DNA of 64,000 nt. It comes from Dipteris shenzhenensis (Eukaryota; Polypodiophyta; Polypodiopsida; Gleicheniales). Where the stretch lies: assembly GCA_047967505.1 (NCBI GenBank), contig CM106539.1; one strand, written 5' to 3'. This document shows, in pieces, positions 24,087-36,900 of this stretch; position 1 is the stretch's first letter; every line of letters begins with the position of its first letter. The notes under the pieces are model-generated. The model did no database searches. It was not told where the DNA came from and saw only the letters and a program-made list of their open reading frames with translations. A program made the translations under genes and the position numbers.

Positions 24087-24420
24087 GGATGTAATAGTCA
24101 AATGCCATGTTCACTTTGTTGGCCTAAGAGTGGTTTATTAAATTGTGCTTTATTTTTCTAAGTGACATAATTCAACACCCTTAATTGAGTAAAATGCATT
24201 TTGGGCCTCATTGAAGGCATGATCTTGCATGAGGAGGAGTAATGGCAACATGGTCGATACGCTTGGTCTAATGGGAGAGCCCATCAATGCCCTGATGCTA
24301 CCACCATTATGTCTCACACAAACTTAATGGGACTTTAACAATACCCACTACATGCATTATAGGGAGGATGGGCTATTCATTCCTCAATCAAATAGATTCA
24401 CCATCTAGGTTGCATTACTC
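23430..24420. repeat. dispersed repeat, copy B (direct copy of 19000-20340)
   Basis: Diverged second copy of the repeat at 19000-20340. It carries a G-rich tract (24004-24040) and (GA)n (24041-24080) at the same internal position as the GA tract of copy A. That suggests the microsatellite was part of the repeat before it was copied. Confidence 0.65.
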
Positions 24421-25247
24421 AAATTCAAGGCTTTGTATTACTATAAAAATTCGGATGAACCATATGAATGGCACTATAATTCAATGACATGGTAACTTGC
24501 CACAGGATTCCCAAATGAATGTGTAACAAAATATCTTTCAAATAAAATATATGTATAGAATATATTTCACATATTTCATCCTATATAGCTTTTGCCTATA
24601 TATTATGCTTGAGTTGTTGCTCGCACTACATTCTTATTGTGAGCATTCTAGATCCCTTTGTGTGGAAACACTTAGATATTCATTTCTTTAATCTTGTAAA
24701 TATTGTAAAAATGCTTTATAAATACTATAAAGATGCTTTTCTTTAGTCTTGATGAAATATTGTATTGAAACTCAAACACTTAAGATAATTTTTTAGCCCA
24801 TTAGTGATTGTTAGAAACTTTTATTATACTTGGAAGCTCAAACACTTATAAATCATTTTCTTAATCTTGTATAGAAACTTAAACACTTGAGAAAACCTTC
24901 CCTTTTCCCATGAGGTTATAATACATATTTTAAGTAAGGAATTTGTTGGAACTTAAAATACTTAAGTTTCTCATTTTCCACTTTATTCAAACACACTTCG
25001 TTCAACCTAATAGTTTGTTACCCCTGTGGCAACAACAAGGGCCAAAAGTGCAGTCTAGAGCAACGATATGTAGAGTCGCGGCAAAGCTCTGCTTGTAATA
25101 TCTTGAGCCTGAAAGATGGTATGATGAATCTTAAAGGATGAAGATAGCCAAAATCCTCTCTAAAAAAGATCCAATCATACTTGCAATCAGGATCTAGAGA
25201 GAAATACTAAATCTAGAGAGAGAGAGACTAAAAGCCTACACTTTTTG
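24421..25247. other. AT-rich stretch without recognisable gene
   Basis: Contains repeated phrases such as AAACACTTA(A)GA and CTTGTA(T/A)A at about 24660-24960, an imperfect low-level repetition. No coding motif. Confidence 0.45.
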
Positions 25248-25415
25248 AGGTTCGCCCACTTTGTGTAGAGACCCAAAAGGTCCCCGCACTTTGTGCAGAC
25301 AATCCAAAAGGTTCCCCCACTTTGTGTAGACACCCAAAAGGTCCCCCCACTTGTGTAGAGACCCAAAAGTTCCCCCTGAAAAGTGGAGGGACTCTTGTCC
25401 AAAAGGTCTCCTACA
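25248..25415. repeat. minisatellite, unit about 30-36 bp, five copies
   Basis: The unit CCCACTTTGTGTAGAGACCC plus AAAAGGTCC repeats from about 25248 to 25415 with small changes. It ends 29 bp before the LTR of the neighbouring copia copy. Unequal spacers and lack of exact conservation exclude a CRISPR-like array. Confidence 0.8.
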
Positions 25416-25443
25416 AAAGAGGTCCCACCACGGAGGTACCTAC

Positions 25444-25618
25444 TGTGGGTATTAAAGGCCACTACTCCTTAACCCCAGTTATGTACAATAGTCACACGTA
25501 TATATATGGGTGACATAGAAGATTAGGGTGTTCTGCACCCACAAAACTTGTGTGGCTCTCTTTTGGCTTTCCCTCTCTCTCACCCTCTTTTGTTTTGCTT
25601 CCGTTGAGAGAACTCTCA
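25444..25618 (+). repeat. 5' LTR of the truncated copia copy
   Basis: 175 bp that match the 171-bp LTRs at 58320 and 62728 along their whole length, including AGATTAGGGTG, TTGTGTGGCTCTC and the terminal ACTCTCA. It is more diverged than those two are from each other, so this copy is older. Confidence 0.88.
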
Positions 25619-27057
25619 ACTAGTATCAAAGCATGGGTGTTCTAGCTGAGCCCGCGTGTGTTCCTAGAGCCCGAATTTTGCTGCTACAACTCTATGGGAG
25701 GAAGAAGAAGCTCTGTTGGGTGACTTTACTTGCATCCTAGTGCGTAGAGACCTTGCAAAAACGTTTGGAAAGTTCTCTGAGTGGTTTTGGAGCAAAAAGA
25801 CGTTTTTTGATGATTAACCTGTTCCTTTCGACGGTTGAGAGTCTAGAAATGACCTGTAGAGGCAACCATTGCCTGCTTTTGGTGTCCATTGCACTTTGAG
25901 AGTTCGAAAACCCCTTCATTCTTGAATTTGGGATCATTTCATTGCATTTCTGACTCATTGTCTCTGCTTCAACGTTTTTTTGCTAGTGTGTTGGAACTCA
26001 AGTTTGAAGCAACCATTCGCAAATCTGTCAGTTCCTATGCAGTGAAAAGGTCCTAAATTTCTGTGTTGCTCATCATTCACATTCTGGTGGAGATTACAAA
26101 CAAATCGGTTTGCAAAAACGTTTTTCAATCCGTGTGTTGGACCCAGTGATTGGAACCACGATTTCCAAAATCGTATGTTGCATTACGTTCCGGAGGCCCA
26201 AAAGCCCCTATCTGTTAGCTCTTGCATGATTTCGTGGAGATTTGGAAAAGTTCCATCTCTCTCTAAGACGTCAAATCGTTTGTTTCTCTGTCATAAAATC
26301 CATTCAAATGTTCAAACCTTTGATTTTTTGATTACATGTCAATTGCAACGGTTGACTCTCCATTTCCCATTCATCGGTTGGGATTTCGGAATCCCAGCAG
26401 AAGAGAGATATTTGCAAATTTTCTTGCTGAGTTCGATTATGTAGTGACACCCATGTTTTGAGGCATCCCAAGTTTTATTTTTTAGTAGCCATTGCCGTGG
26501 GGGCATGATTCTTAAGACAAACCTTATGCGGATCAGTTTGGTTGTAGTCTGAGTCATGTGCGCTCATTTGTGGTTTGCATTGGGTTACAGTGGATGCTTT
26601 ATAGGCCATTTGGATGCATTGCGATCCTTGTTGGATGGGCTGATAGGCCCAGATTGCCTTGTGGGATGCTTTATTGATGGACATTTAGCACACAGATGCT
26701 ATTTTATGCTAAGGGACAACTTTGACACGTTGCAATTGATGCACAGATAGTGCTATGCTCTCTTGGATGAGATATTATTGATGCTTATGCCCATGGATGG
26801 GGTTTATGCTTGAGGCATTTGGCTCTTATTGGCATTAGGTTTGCCATTGTTTTGTTATTATAGGTTGACATTTTCTTTTGGACCAGATTTGCTCATATGG
26901 ATGCATATGCGAAGAGTAAGATGCATTTTGATGCTTTGAGCTTTGAGTTTTTGGTGATATTACCCTATATTATGGCAGACATATTTGGGTGCACTTGGTA
27001 TTTGGTGTGATTTTTTCTTGCGCACACTAGCATTTGGGATTTTGCTTTATTTTCATC

Positions 27058-27500
27058 ATGGCATCCTCTTCCATGTCTGAAAAGGAGTTTTTTAGCATTA
27101 ATGGCACAAACTTTTCTTTTATTCAAAAGAAGCATATTAAACCCTTGGCAGGGATTATAGCTAAGCCTGCAGATTGGAATGAGTTGGATGCATTATAAAT
27201 TCAATTTATTTCACAGTATTAAATGAGCAGACTACGGAAGATTTATGGAAGAAATTATGTGCCACCTATGAGAAGGAAACTGCCTCATTTAAAGTTTATC
27301 CCTTGAAGAGGTTTTGAACTGCAGATGAAGGAAGGGGTCTCCATTGCTTCTCACCTAAATGAATTCAATATTATTTTTAGCCAGCTTCACGCTCAGAAGC
27401 TGAATTTTGATGCGGAGACTAAGGCAATATTCCTCGTGTTCATTGCCATCCTCATGGGATACCTTCCATACAGTTGTCAGTAACTCTGCACCCGGTGGAG
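27058..27500 (+). pseudogene. copia gag, internally deleted and frameshifted
   Basis: Starts with MASSSMSEKEFFSI at the ATG 27058-27060. The KFDG...LWKEQIRDVL part is shortened by small deletions (GTNFSF joins directly to IQKKH). An in-frame stop appears around 27198, followed by frameshifts. The matching downstream block ELQMKEGVSIASHLNEFNI is still readable at about 27320-27380. No zinc knuckle remains, because the sequence jumps to the protease region. Confidence 0.8.
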
Positions 27501-27599
27501 TACTGAAGAAAATTGAAGATCGAGGAGATCAATGCAGTCACACTGATAATAGTGACAATGATATTCTCTTCATGTCTAGTCTACCTGCAGAGTTGCTTA

Positions 27600-28985
27600 C
27601 GACTTCAGATGATGCATATTTCTAGGATTGGATTTTGGATTCTGGTAATTCATTCCATGTTACTCCCCATAGGGAATGGTTCTCCACTTATGACAGTGGA
27701 AAGACAGGTTGTATACATCTTGGAAATAACTATGCATGGCAGTAGGTGACATAAAGTTTCCTTTTGCAAATGGGTCTGCTTTTGTGTTGAAAAATATGAG
27801 ACATGTGCCTAAGCTGACCAAGAGTCTCATTTCAATGAGTCAACTAAATGATGCTGGATTTCAGACCACCTTTGGCTTTCAGAGTTGGAAAATTCAGAAG
27901 GGCTCTATGGTTTTGGCAAGGGTTGCCAAGTGTGGGACATTGTATCCCTTACACGTTTCAGGGGTGTCTGATCATGTTGTTGCAATAACTGAGCAGCCAA
28001 GTACTTCCTTGTAGCATTGCCGGTTGGGGCACATGAGCCAGAATGGAATGAAAATCTTATGTCGTTTGGGTTATGTACCACACTTGAGTTTTTTTTATTT
28101 TGAATTTTGTGAGCACTGGCTCTATGGGAAGCATACTAAACCAACCATAAAATAAGGGTAAAGAAAGAGCTTGAAAAGATTGATTTAGTGCATTCAAACG
28201 TATGTGGTCCCATGCCTACACGGTCATTAGGCGGGGCTAAATACAATGTGACATTCATTGATGATGCAACTAGGAAAGTCTGAGCTTATGCTATCGCTCA
28301 AAAGAGGATGTGTTGCAGGTATTTCAGAAATGGCTAGCGTTGGTTGAAAATCAATCAGGTAGATTGCTTAAATGCCTACAGACTGACAATGCTAGAGAGT
28401 ATTTCTCTCATGACTTTCAGCATTTCTATGATACATGTGGGATTAAGAGGGATCTCACGTCCCCTTGTACTCCGGAGCAAAATCCAGTTGCAGAAAAGAT
28501 GAACCGCATCATTCAGGAAAGGTTGCAATGTATGCTTTCCAATGCAAGTCATTCTGGTGGTTTTTGGGCTGAGGCAATGAAGACTGCAATGCATGTGATC
28601 AATAGATCATCTAGTAGGAGTTCGGATGGTGGTATTCCTAAAGAGGCATGGAGTGGCAAGAAGCCATTTTACTCTCATTTGCATATATTTGGGTGTGAGG
28701 CATATGCACATGTGCCAAAAGAGCTTCGGAAGAAGCTAGATCCTAAGTCTAGGACATGCATCATCATGGGTTATGGTGAAACTGGAGAGATGGGCTATCG
28801 TCTCTGAGATCTAGAAGCAGAGAAGATCATACGAAGCCATGATGCGGTCTTCAATGAGAAGAAGATGCATAAGACACCCATGAGGGATGTGGAATTGAGG
28901 AGAATCGCTATCCAAGATGTGAATCCACTCGCATATCTTGATAGACAGCAAGCTGTCCATTCACCAAATGTGCAGGAAAGAAGGC
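27600..28985 (+). pseudogene. copia protease and integrase, degenerate
   Basis: The aspartic protease motif WILDSG is at 27629-27646, after an in-frame TAG (27623-27625). Then follow FANGSAFVLKNMRHVPKLTK, the GAG-pre-integrase zinc finger region (CRLGHMSQNG, with the preceding Trp codon changed to TAG at 28012-28014), and the integrase core. The longest open stretch (28310-28807) carries QTDNAREY and PVAEKMNR, the second Asp and the Glu of the DD35E triad. It continues to the GCEAYAHVPKELR block and stops at TGA 28805-28807. The early core (28150-28310) is broken by stops and frameshifts. The product cannot be functional. Confidence 0.88.
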
Positions 28986-31871
28986 GATAATTTATAAGAA
29001 AATAACAAACTTTGTCAAGAAAAAAATATGTGAAAGATCTAGAAACACAAAGGCAATGAGCATTCTAGAGCATGCTTATTGCCCATCATAATGCTTATCC
29101 CCTAGCTCAATGGTGTGCTCGTCAGCAAGCACTTCACTTGGAGCATTTACCTGCATGCATTGGGACTACATCAAGGAGAGGATTACAGTGGCACTAAAGA
29201 TGAGGAAAACAAGAAGGTGCATCAATCCTATGGAGAAGTAGATAGAGGGGCATACTTCCTTTGTAATGTGTCCACTCTCTACAAGTGAATCAAGAACTTA
29301 AAGAATACCACAAAGAAGAAGAGACAAAATAGGGATAGAGAGTCAAGGATGTTGGAGAAAAGAAGACAAAGGAGTATTGGTGATGGTGGATACAAGTCAC
29401 AATATGAAACTATTGAACCATATATGGTTTATACTTGCATAGAAAAAATTCTTGGCATCCTGATGGATGAAATGAGCTAGATTCCTTGAATGCCCAATAA
29501 GATTATCTTTTAGTAGCATCCCTTGGCTCTAATAATGATCAATCATGATGATGATATCTATTTTCAATCATCATGATTGATGATGGCATCCCTTGTGTCT
29601 AATGATTGTCAATCATGATGGCATTAGCTGCCATGTGATGTGGTTCATGTGCAAAGTTTTTATATTTTGTCATGTTGGGCTTACTCATGGGTCAAAATAG
29701 GTTTTTTGTGAAGGTAAATAAAAGAGAGATACAATTGGAACTATTACTTTAATCCCATGCCTATCCCAATAAGAAAATTTCTAAATTAGTGCAAGAGAAG
29801 TGAAAGTTACTGAACTACATGGCCTAAAAGATTGTCTTTGTCCCAAACCCCACGCTAGCTTATTCATCCCCTTTCCCAAAGGCAGTGAAGCAAATTCATC
29901 CATTGAGGAACTAACAAAGGTTTAGAGAGCTCATGAAGTGAAATATGGACCGAATGATCCAAAGTCCTACCAAAATGATGAAGATTTGTTGTGGGTATAG
30001 CAATCAAATGGAGTATAATATATATTGTGCACTGTGGGTATAATAACAAGATTTCTAGAATATTACTGTGTGCTTTGGGTATAACCAGATAGAATATTAC
30101 AATATATGCAAGCAAGCTAATGAGGAGCTGCTAGGTGGAATAAGGAAGACTTTGTTGTCCACATTGTTGTGGAATACCTCTTCTCCCCAGCTCCCTCTTC
30201 CATTTTTAAGTAAAAGCAAAAACTACATTGTTATTCTAGATGTCAACAAAACACGTGCCAAACCAATTTGGAATTGCTAATTGCTTGCTAGCCATGAATA
30301 GAGCCTCAGCTATAGCATAGCATAAAAGAGATTTTCAAAGACAATATAAGGCAAAGTACGTATTATACAACATACACATCAACACAAAACTGATAAATAC
30401 ATGAGAGCAAGTTTTACATCACCCTGACTAGTCATCAATGGGACTCTTGGTTATGAGAGCAGCCTCATGCTCTACCTTAAGCTCAATGAGCGTTGCATCA
30501 AGCCTTTCTTTTGGACGTAGAAGGGATAGAGCAAAGGGTAAACACGTTAAGATTGCCATTCTTGACTCCCACAAATAGTCTCACCACTCGCCTAGCAAGC
30601 TTTGAGAAGTGGGTGGAGGTTGCAAGATGAGGAGGAAAAGAAAAACAAAGAAAAACAGAGAGTGGAGAGAGTATTGACTCAACATCGTTCCTAGTGCGAC
30701 CTCCTTTTATTCCTGGTTTGCCTACCAAAAATGTCCTCTTGTAGAATATTTCATGCTTTTGCCTCACTTTCCTCTATCTATCTCTTCATTATTCTAACCT
30801 CCATCCCTTACATTTCTACCTCTTTTCTTCTCTAGCCTAACGTTCTAATCATTATTTTTCTTTCTTTACTACTAGCTGCTCTTTGCAATTCATTATGTTG
30901 GAATATGTCAAAATCCATGAGCATAGTTTTTGGCTCCAACAAGCATTTTGCAAGCAAAGGAAAGACCTTGCATATTTCATTGAGAGCACAGTATGGTCTA
31001 GCACACTAGAACATGTATAAAACCCTACACACCAAGAGGAGCATAGGGTCCATTACATAGGTTGGAGACCCATACAAATACAAATCAAAATGAAAGCAAG
31101 AGAAATTGGAGAAATGTACCTTCCAAATAGCTACAAAAGCTATCTTAAAGGCTTTAAGGATTTTGGGCGAATGCCTTTGAAGATGACATATCAACTCTAA
31201 AGGCATGGCTTCATTGGTGGGATGCTGGTGCTATGCATTGGGGAAGATGGTTTTTGCCACTAATTGACCCCGGTTTCAAATTTGGAAGAGGCCAAACATT
31301 TTAGCATTTGAGCAAGTCAAGGGTGCATGTCACAAGTGTCCTTTACATAAGCATCTTGTAAGAAAGAGGCAATTGAAGACAACAAACATTATATCATTGT
31401 GAAACCTCCACTGTGTAATGGAGTAACATGTTTACATTGCTCCAACATTTAATATTTAGGAGTTCAATTCACAAGTCCCAACAAAACTTCTTAATCCTTC
31501 CAACTGAAAGATTCACCACATGTGAAAGATTTCCCACAGGATGCATGTGCAAGAAGAATACATAAGAGATGTACATAAGCAGAGCAGCCTCTTTTTTCAT
31601 CCTATAACTGTCACGAAGACAGTAAAGTCCTGTGCATGTGTCAAATTGTAAAACACACACAAGGTTCAGTAACTGAATATGCAAACATAACTACTAGCCT
31701 TCAGATGGTACAAAATAAGCTGATCCTGATTCCTCCACTTCCATGGTAACTACGAAATAGCAAAAAGCAGCACAAATGCAGTTCCTCGGAAAATTTTACT
31801 GTACAATACACCAGATGGAATTTTCCAGGCAAGGCTCCCATCTTCGCTACTCCTCAGCATGGCACAGATGA
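28986..31871. other. no recognisable gene; 3' flank of the WRKY gene at its right end
   Basis: No coding similarity was recognised, and the short frames at 29864-30767 and 31006-31684 are motif-free. A perfect 14-bp inverted repeat (29538-29551 with 29568-29581) sits in a small CATGATGATG-rich duplicated area. The last few hundred bases (about 31450-31871) are presumably the WRKY 3' UTR and terminator region. No clear poly(A) signal could be selected. Confidence 0.45.
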
Positions 31872-32451
31872 TCATGGTCCTAAGAGAAGCCCTTCTGCAA
31901 CAAACGAAGATGAGTTTGATGCATAAATGGGCTGAAATGAGGCCCCAAGAGAATGAACAACTCCCGGCTCCTCTTTTGGCCTCAGGCCCAAACCTTGCCC
32001 AAAAAATTCAGCACCTTCAAGTGGCCTCATCCTTGTCACACTTGAGCCCCTCAAGCTCATTGTCTGTGTCGAGATCTCTGTTCCACCTTGTAGCCTGTTC
32101 TGCTCAGACGTTAATGCACCATTCATTAACCTGTTACCGCCCAATTCCGTACCAACGGCTTTGTCCACTGCTTTGAACCTATCCTCAAGAAGCTTACCAA
32201 GATACTGCTCCTGAAGAGAAGGGGAAGGCTTTGCAAAAGAGCTAGCACCAGAGCTGCTCAGTCCAGGTCCTGGTGGAGGTGAGACAGAAGTAGCAGCAGT
32301 TCCACTTGTGTCACGATGACCATTCCTTGCCGCAGGCACATCGTGATTGTGCTTCCCCTCGTATGTAGTTATGACAGCTTTGTTATCCGTAGATGATCTC
32401 TCCACATGCTTCCTCACTTTGCAACCTAAATTGGTACACTTGTAGTAGCTT
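31872..32451 (-). CDS. WRKY exon 5, zinc finger of C-terminal domain and C-terminus
   Basis: Acceptor ATGCGCAG, then [17 protein letters not shown] and [13 protein letters not shown] complete the second domain. A serine-rich tail of about 145 residues follows and ends LLLGP before TGA at 31874-31872. Confidence 0.92.
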
Positions 32452-32500
32452 CTGCGCATCACAAGGACCCCACCAAGAAAAGTTTGCATAACAAAACATG

Positions 32501-32537
<37 letters not shown>

Positions 32538-33863
32538 AGCAACTAACCTTCTGCCCCCTGAAGGACACCGCTGTGCTCAGGAAAATTCATTAGTAGTACT
32601 ACATCACATGATTCCTACACAATCTGCTCTCCTCACACCCCAACCTGGACCCAACCCCTCAACTTGGCATATACCCTACACCCGTGTGCCCACCTCACTA
32701 AAGAACACATACATGCAGGTGCTCAAGCAAATACACATTGAATACATTGTGTAACTTGGATATGGAAAGCAGCTCCAACTGAGATGCAAGATCCCCAACT
32801 TCCATATAATTTAAAGGCAGCAAATCTCTGCTTCTGCTGACTGCTAGTGAGCATAATCTCCTTTATTGAACGAAATACCTCATGTGCATGCCTCGATTCT
32901 TGCATGCCTTGTCAGCCTCCATCCACTTTCTAGGTTAAGCTTGACTTGCAACGTTTCAACACCCACACCTATTACGGGTTTAGGCATCCTGGCTTGCTAC
33001 TTTTCAACACCCACACCTATTACGGGTTCAGGGTGTCCCACCTTTAAATGGGCTCATACAAATGTATAAATGCTTTATGTGCTATAGCAAAATTCTGAAA
33101 ACTATGGCATCTGTCCCATGACCTAGGGCAGCACAACAGAATTGACATGAGCATAGTTTTTTCCATACGTTTCCATACACCAAACACATACGGGTATGGA
33201 AGTATGGAATAAGTACGGAAAAAGCCCCTTGGCTGAAGCATACATGGCCCTAAAATTTTTCATACTTTCAAAACATTGGTATAAGAAATTTCATACTTTT
33301 AAAACATAAGGTATAGGAAATTTTATCCACAAACATTGAAAGACTTGTCACTTCATGATTCATCAGTCATCAAATACATCAATGATCAAGGATTAAAGAG
33401 TCATGAGGCTTAAAACCTTAAAAGAGAAATCTAGGAAAAGCTTCCAAGTTCCAACTTACCATCAAAGCTGAAAACTCTAAAGCTAGGCAAAAAAGAAATA
33501 AGGCTGCAAAAAAGGCACAAAAGTCAAGAATCAAGCTTCAGTGTGCTAGCTCTAGAGTCTCCACTAACAGCACGCAGGCAAGGCAGAAGAAAAGCGAAGT
33601 CAAAATCGTAAAAAATGACATTTTTAGAAAAATCCCCTGGTCACGCGTTTTCTCAGACATTTGCAAACGTTGAGTTTTCATACCATACACATGTGGAAAA
33701 AACTATAGACATGAGTACTATTACACGTTCACCCTCTCAAACTGTTTGCAGTGATTTGTTATGTGATTTGCAGAACAAGCTCCACATGGAATTGATGACC
33801 AAGAAAGAAAAAGTGGGTCTTGGTTAGAAAGAAGTGGCCTTGTTCAGTAAGCATGTCAACTAG

Positions 33864-33902
<39 letters not shown>

Positions 33903-36900
33903 ACACTTTTTTTGTTTTGTAAAAGAGCCTTTCATTAAGAAGAATGTACATTCATATCTGTCCAAAGCGAGACAGCTACTACTAAAAACACTGTGTGCGG
34001 GCGTGCGTGTCACACACGCTTTTTTTTTTTTTTTTTTAGTGAAACCAGTAACTATAAAATTAACATGAAATCAATGTACATGACATTAGACTCCAAAAGA
34101 GAGCCTAATGGAAGAACTCAAAAACAGTCAGAAAACACTTCAAGGCTAGTAGCATCCAAGTCCCTCACAGCATAACTATCATATAAAGATTGCTTGAGGG
34201 ACATTCTGAAGAAAGCATATGCCTGAGGAAACTGTTGTCCCATTCTAAAATGCAATCTCTGTGTCATAGTACCCAAAAACGAGCCCAGTGAAAGAAAAGG
34301 AGGAATGGAGACATCTGAGATGAGAAGCATCCAAACATCTAGAAGAGTTTCCCAAATCTGATAGAGGAAAACCGAAGCCGCAGCAAATGAGAGACATGAG
34401 TGATCACTATCCGAGAGTGCGGGCAAGACCATAACAAATGGGGAACTGTCTCACGGTGATGAGAGCAACGGGGGCAGGAAGAGGAAGCAATACGACGTGC
34501 TGCCAATTTCACCCCAATGGAAAAAGCTCCCACTATACATCTCTAAAAGAAAAGCCTCTGTTTCAATGGCAATTTAGCTTTCCAAATTTTCTTGAGTTGT
34601 GATTGCCACCAAGATAAAGGCCTATCCAAATTCCAAAGAGTGTTGGCATGCTTATCAATCCATGGCCATGGAAGAAGAAATCTGTAGACCATCGAGGAGG
34701 CCAAATTATGCATTGAAAGTGAACAGGTAGCAGGAGATAAGGAAGTCAGATTCCAGTCCAGTAATCTGTCCTGTACAAATAGTGGAGGAACAGAAACAAA
34801 TGGCTGCAACATAGTTGTAAGTATTCTCCAAATGGGCCTATGATGCAGACCCAAGGGGAATGTCCTGCAAGCTTGTGGAAATGAAAGCACATAACCATGT
34901 TGATCACACACGCACACACACACACACACATACACACACACGGAACCCCTATAATAAATCCATGCCATTCACACTTAGGAATGGGTGTATGTTGCAATAA
35001 CCAGCTAGAAACATGTTTTCCAATTTGTTCTTGGCAGTCCCATTTTATCAGAAGCTATGTTCAATATGGCCATAGTCTGTCACAATCATGTGGCGTGCTA
35101 TGGAGGACAAGTCCTATATCTTATATGTAGAGGCTGGACTGAAGTTGATCACTTTTCAAAGAGCACGTCACATAATGCAAGATGTATTCAAGGTGATCCT
35201 TAATCTAATCCCAGCACTGCAGGTCTAGGGTACCAGAAATCTGCTTGCTGTCTGGAATTCTGCATATACTCTTCAATAATTCTATGCGCCCAATCCTAGG
35301 TATCTGAAAACATTAGCAGCCCATCGCAGTGGTTCACCTTCCACATGGATGTCAAGTCAGCATTCCTCAAGGGGGACCTCAAAGAGCCGACCTACATGGA
35401 TCAGCCACCCGTCCGCCTGATCCAAAGTTTGTCAATGATTCAGAAGGGGACAGGAAATTGATGGTGATCCCCTAAGAGGCGTATATCAGCCACCCATCCG
35501 CATCCAGAGTTTGTCAAATGCGAACCTATATCTTCATTCAAAGGGGACATGAAATGATGGTGATCCCTTTTGTTCGTAATATGATCATAACTGGGGAACA
35601 CAAAGAGTAAATCGAAGAAGTGAAGGCATGGCAAAATTCGACATGATCGACCTTGGCCTTCTTTGCTATTTATCGGCATCAAAATCTAGGGCAGCACGTT
35701 TATCTCATAGAAGAAATACTGCCTAGAGATATTAAAGCAATTCTGGATGGAGGATTACAAGGGGGTGGCACAGAAGATGTCATGCAGCTGGTAGACTCCA
35801 CCCAGTATTGACAAACTAGTCAGGAGTCTATTGTATACAGTAATACCCGGTCAGACATCGTATTCTTGCCAGACTGCTTTGTCAGCTTGCATCTACACCA
35901 AAGGAAACACACTGGACAGCATGCTACATGTGCTCCAGTATTTGCAGGGTATCATCGAAAACAGAATCATTTACCAGAGTGGAATCAACTTCCACAGGCA
36001 TTGTGATTCTGACTAGGCCAAAGATGTGGAGTCTGGACACGCAGCGATCCATTTTCAGATACTACTTCAGCTAGGTGCTCGGGCCATCTCATAATTCAGT
36101 AAGACGCAACCCACAATGTCTCTGTCTTCGATGGAAGCGAGTACCAATCAACATGTATGGTTTCGTGCCAGTCTTTATGGCTCCAATGGGTACTAGAAGA
36201 CAGTGAAGGCCTTTCAATGTGATGAAGAGTTGGAGATTTACTGCGACACAAAGAGTTGCATAGCAATCGCAAAGAACCTGAGGTTCCATGCCAAGACAAA
36301 ACACATATACCTTTGTAAGACTAGAATAAGTCCAAGATAAAACACATCGATGTTCATTACAACTTCATCAGGAAGGGATGGGTTGGTATAGTTGATCGAC
36401 TTCCCCGTGGGAGAAGACGTGACACTTCACCTAGGTCTGTCTTGTGAGTAGATGGAGCATCTCTTCTCGACATTTGGGTGTAGGCCCACATTGAGCCAGC
36501 AAGAGGGGGTGTTACACCTCACATGTGATCACCCATGTGAAAGAATAGGCCAGATTCGGCCTCTAAAGCTGGATTCCACTATATGTCTCCAAGTGAATTG
36601 ATAGAGGTATGATAGGTGCCAGAAGTGCTAAGTCATGACCTGGAGATTACCCCACATAGGCTAGGCAATGCTGTTTGAAGTACTCAAGGAACCACAAACG
36701 CATCGCATTTCAGCACAATACCTGGAGAGAGCACTAGAGAAAAGCACAAGTCTTTTTGCACTGATTGGTGTAAAAACAAAAAGGCCTTGTTTCTTTGGAA
36801 AATTTTGTTCTTTATGCCCTTCAACATTCCCCTTGACCTCACAACACGGAATCATATAAATTTTTGAACAACAGGTCTACTGATGTGTCTCACCATTTTG

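Larger units (their letters stand above)
25444..28985 (+). mobile_element. Ty1/copia element, 5' LTR to integrase, 3' half missing
   Basis: Second copy of the family that is complete at 58320-62898. The 5' LTR is 25444-25618 (begins TGTGGG, ends CTCTCA). The primer site at 25621-25632 is degenerate (TAGTATCAAAGC instead of TGGTATCAGAGC). A long leader, gag, protease and integrase follow in order. Homology stops near 28985, shortly before the reverse transcriptase would begin, and I see no 3' LTR. The element is therefore 3'-truncated. Confidence 0.88.

Noticed and set aside
25248-25415. Regular array that could resemble a CRISPR locus
   Set aside because: Units differ, spacers are not unique, and the DNA is plant nuclear. 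It is a minisatellite.
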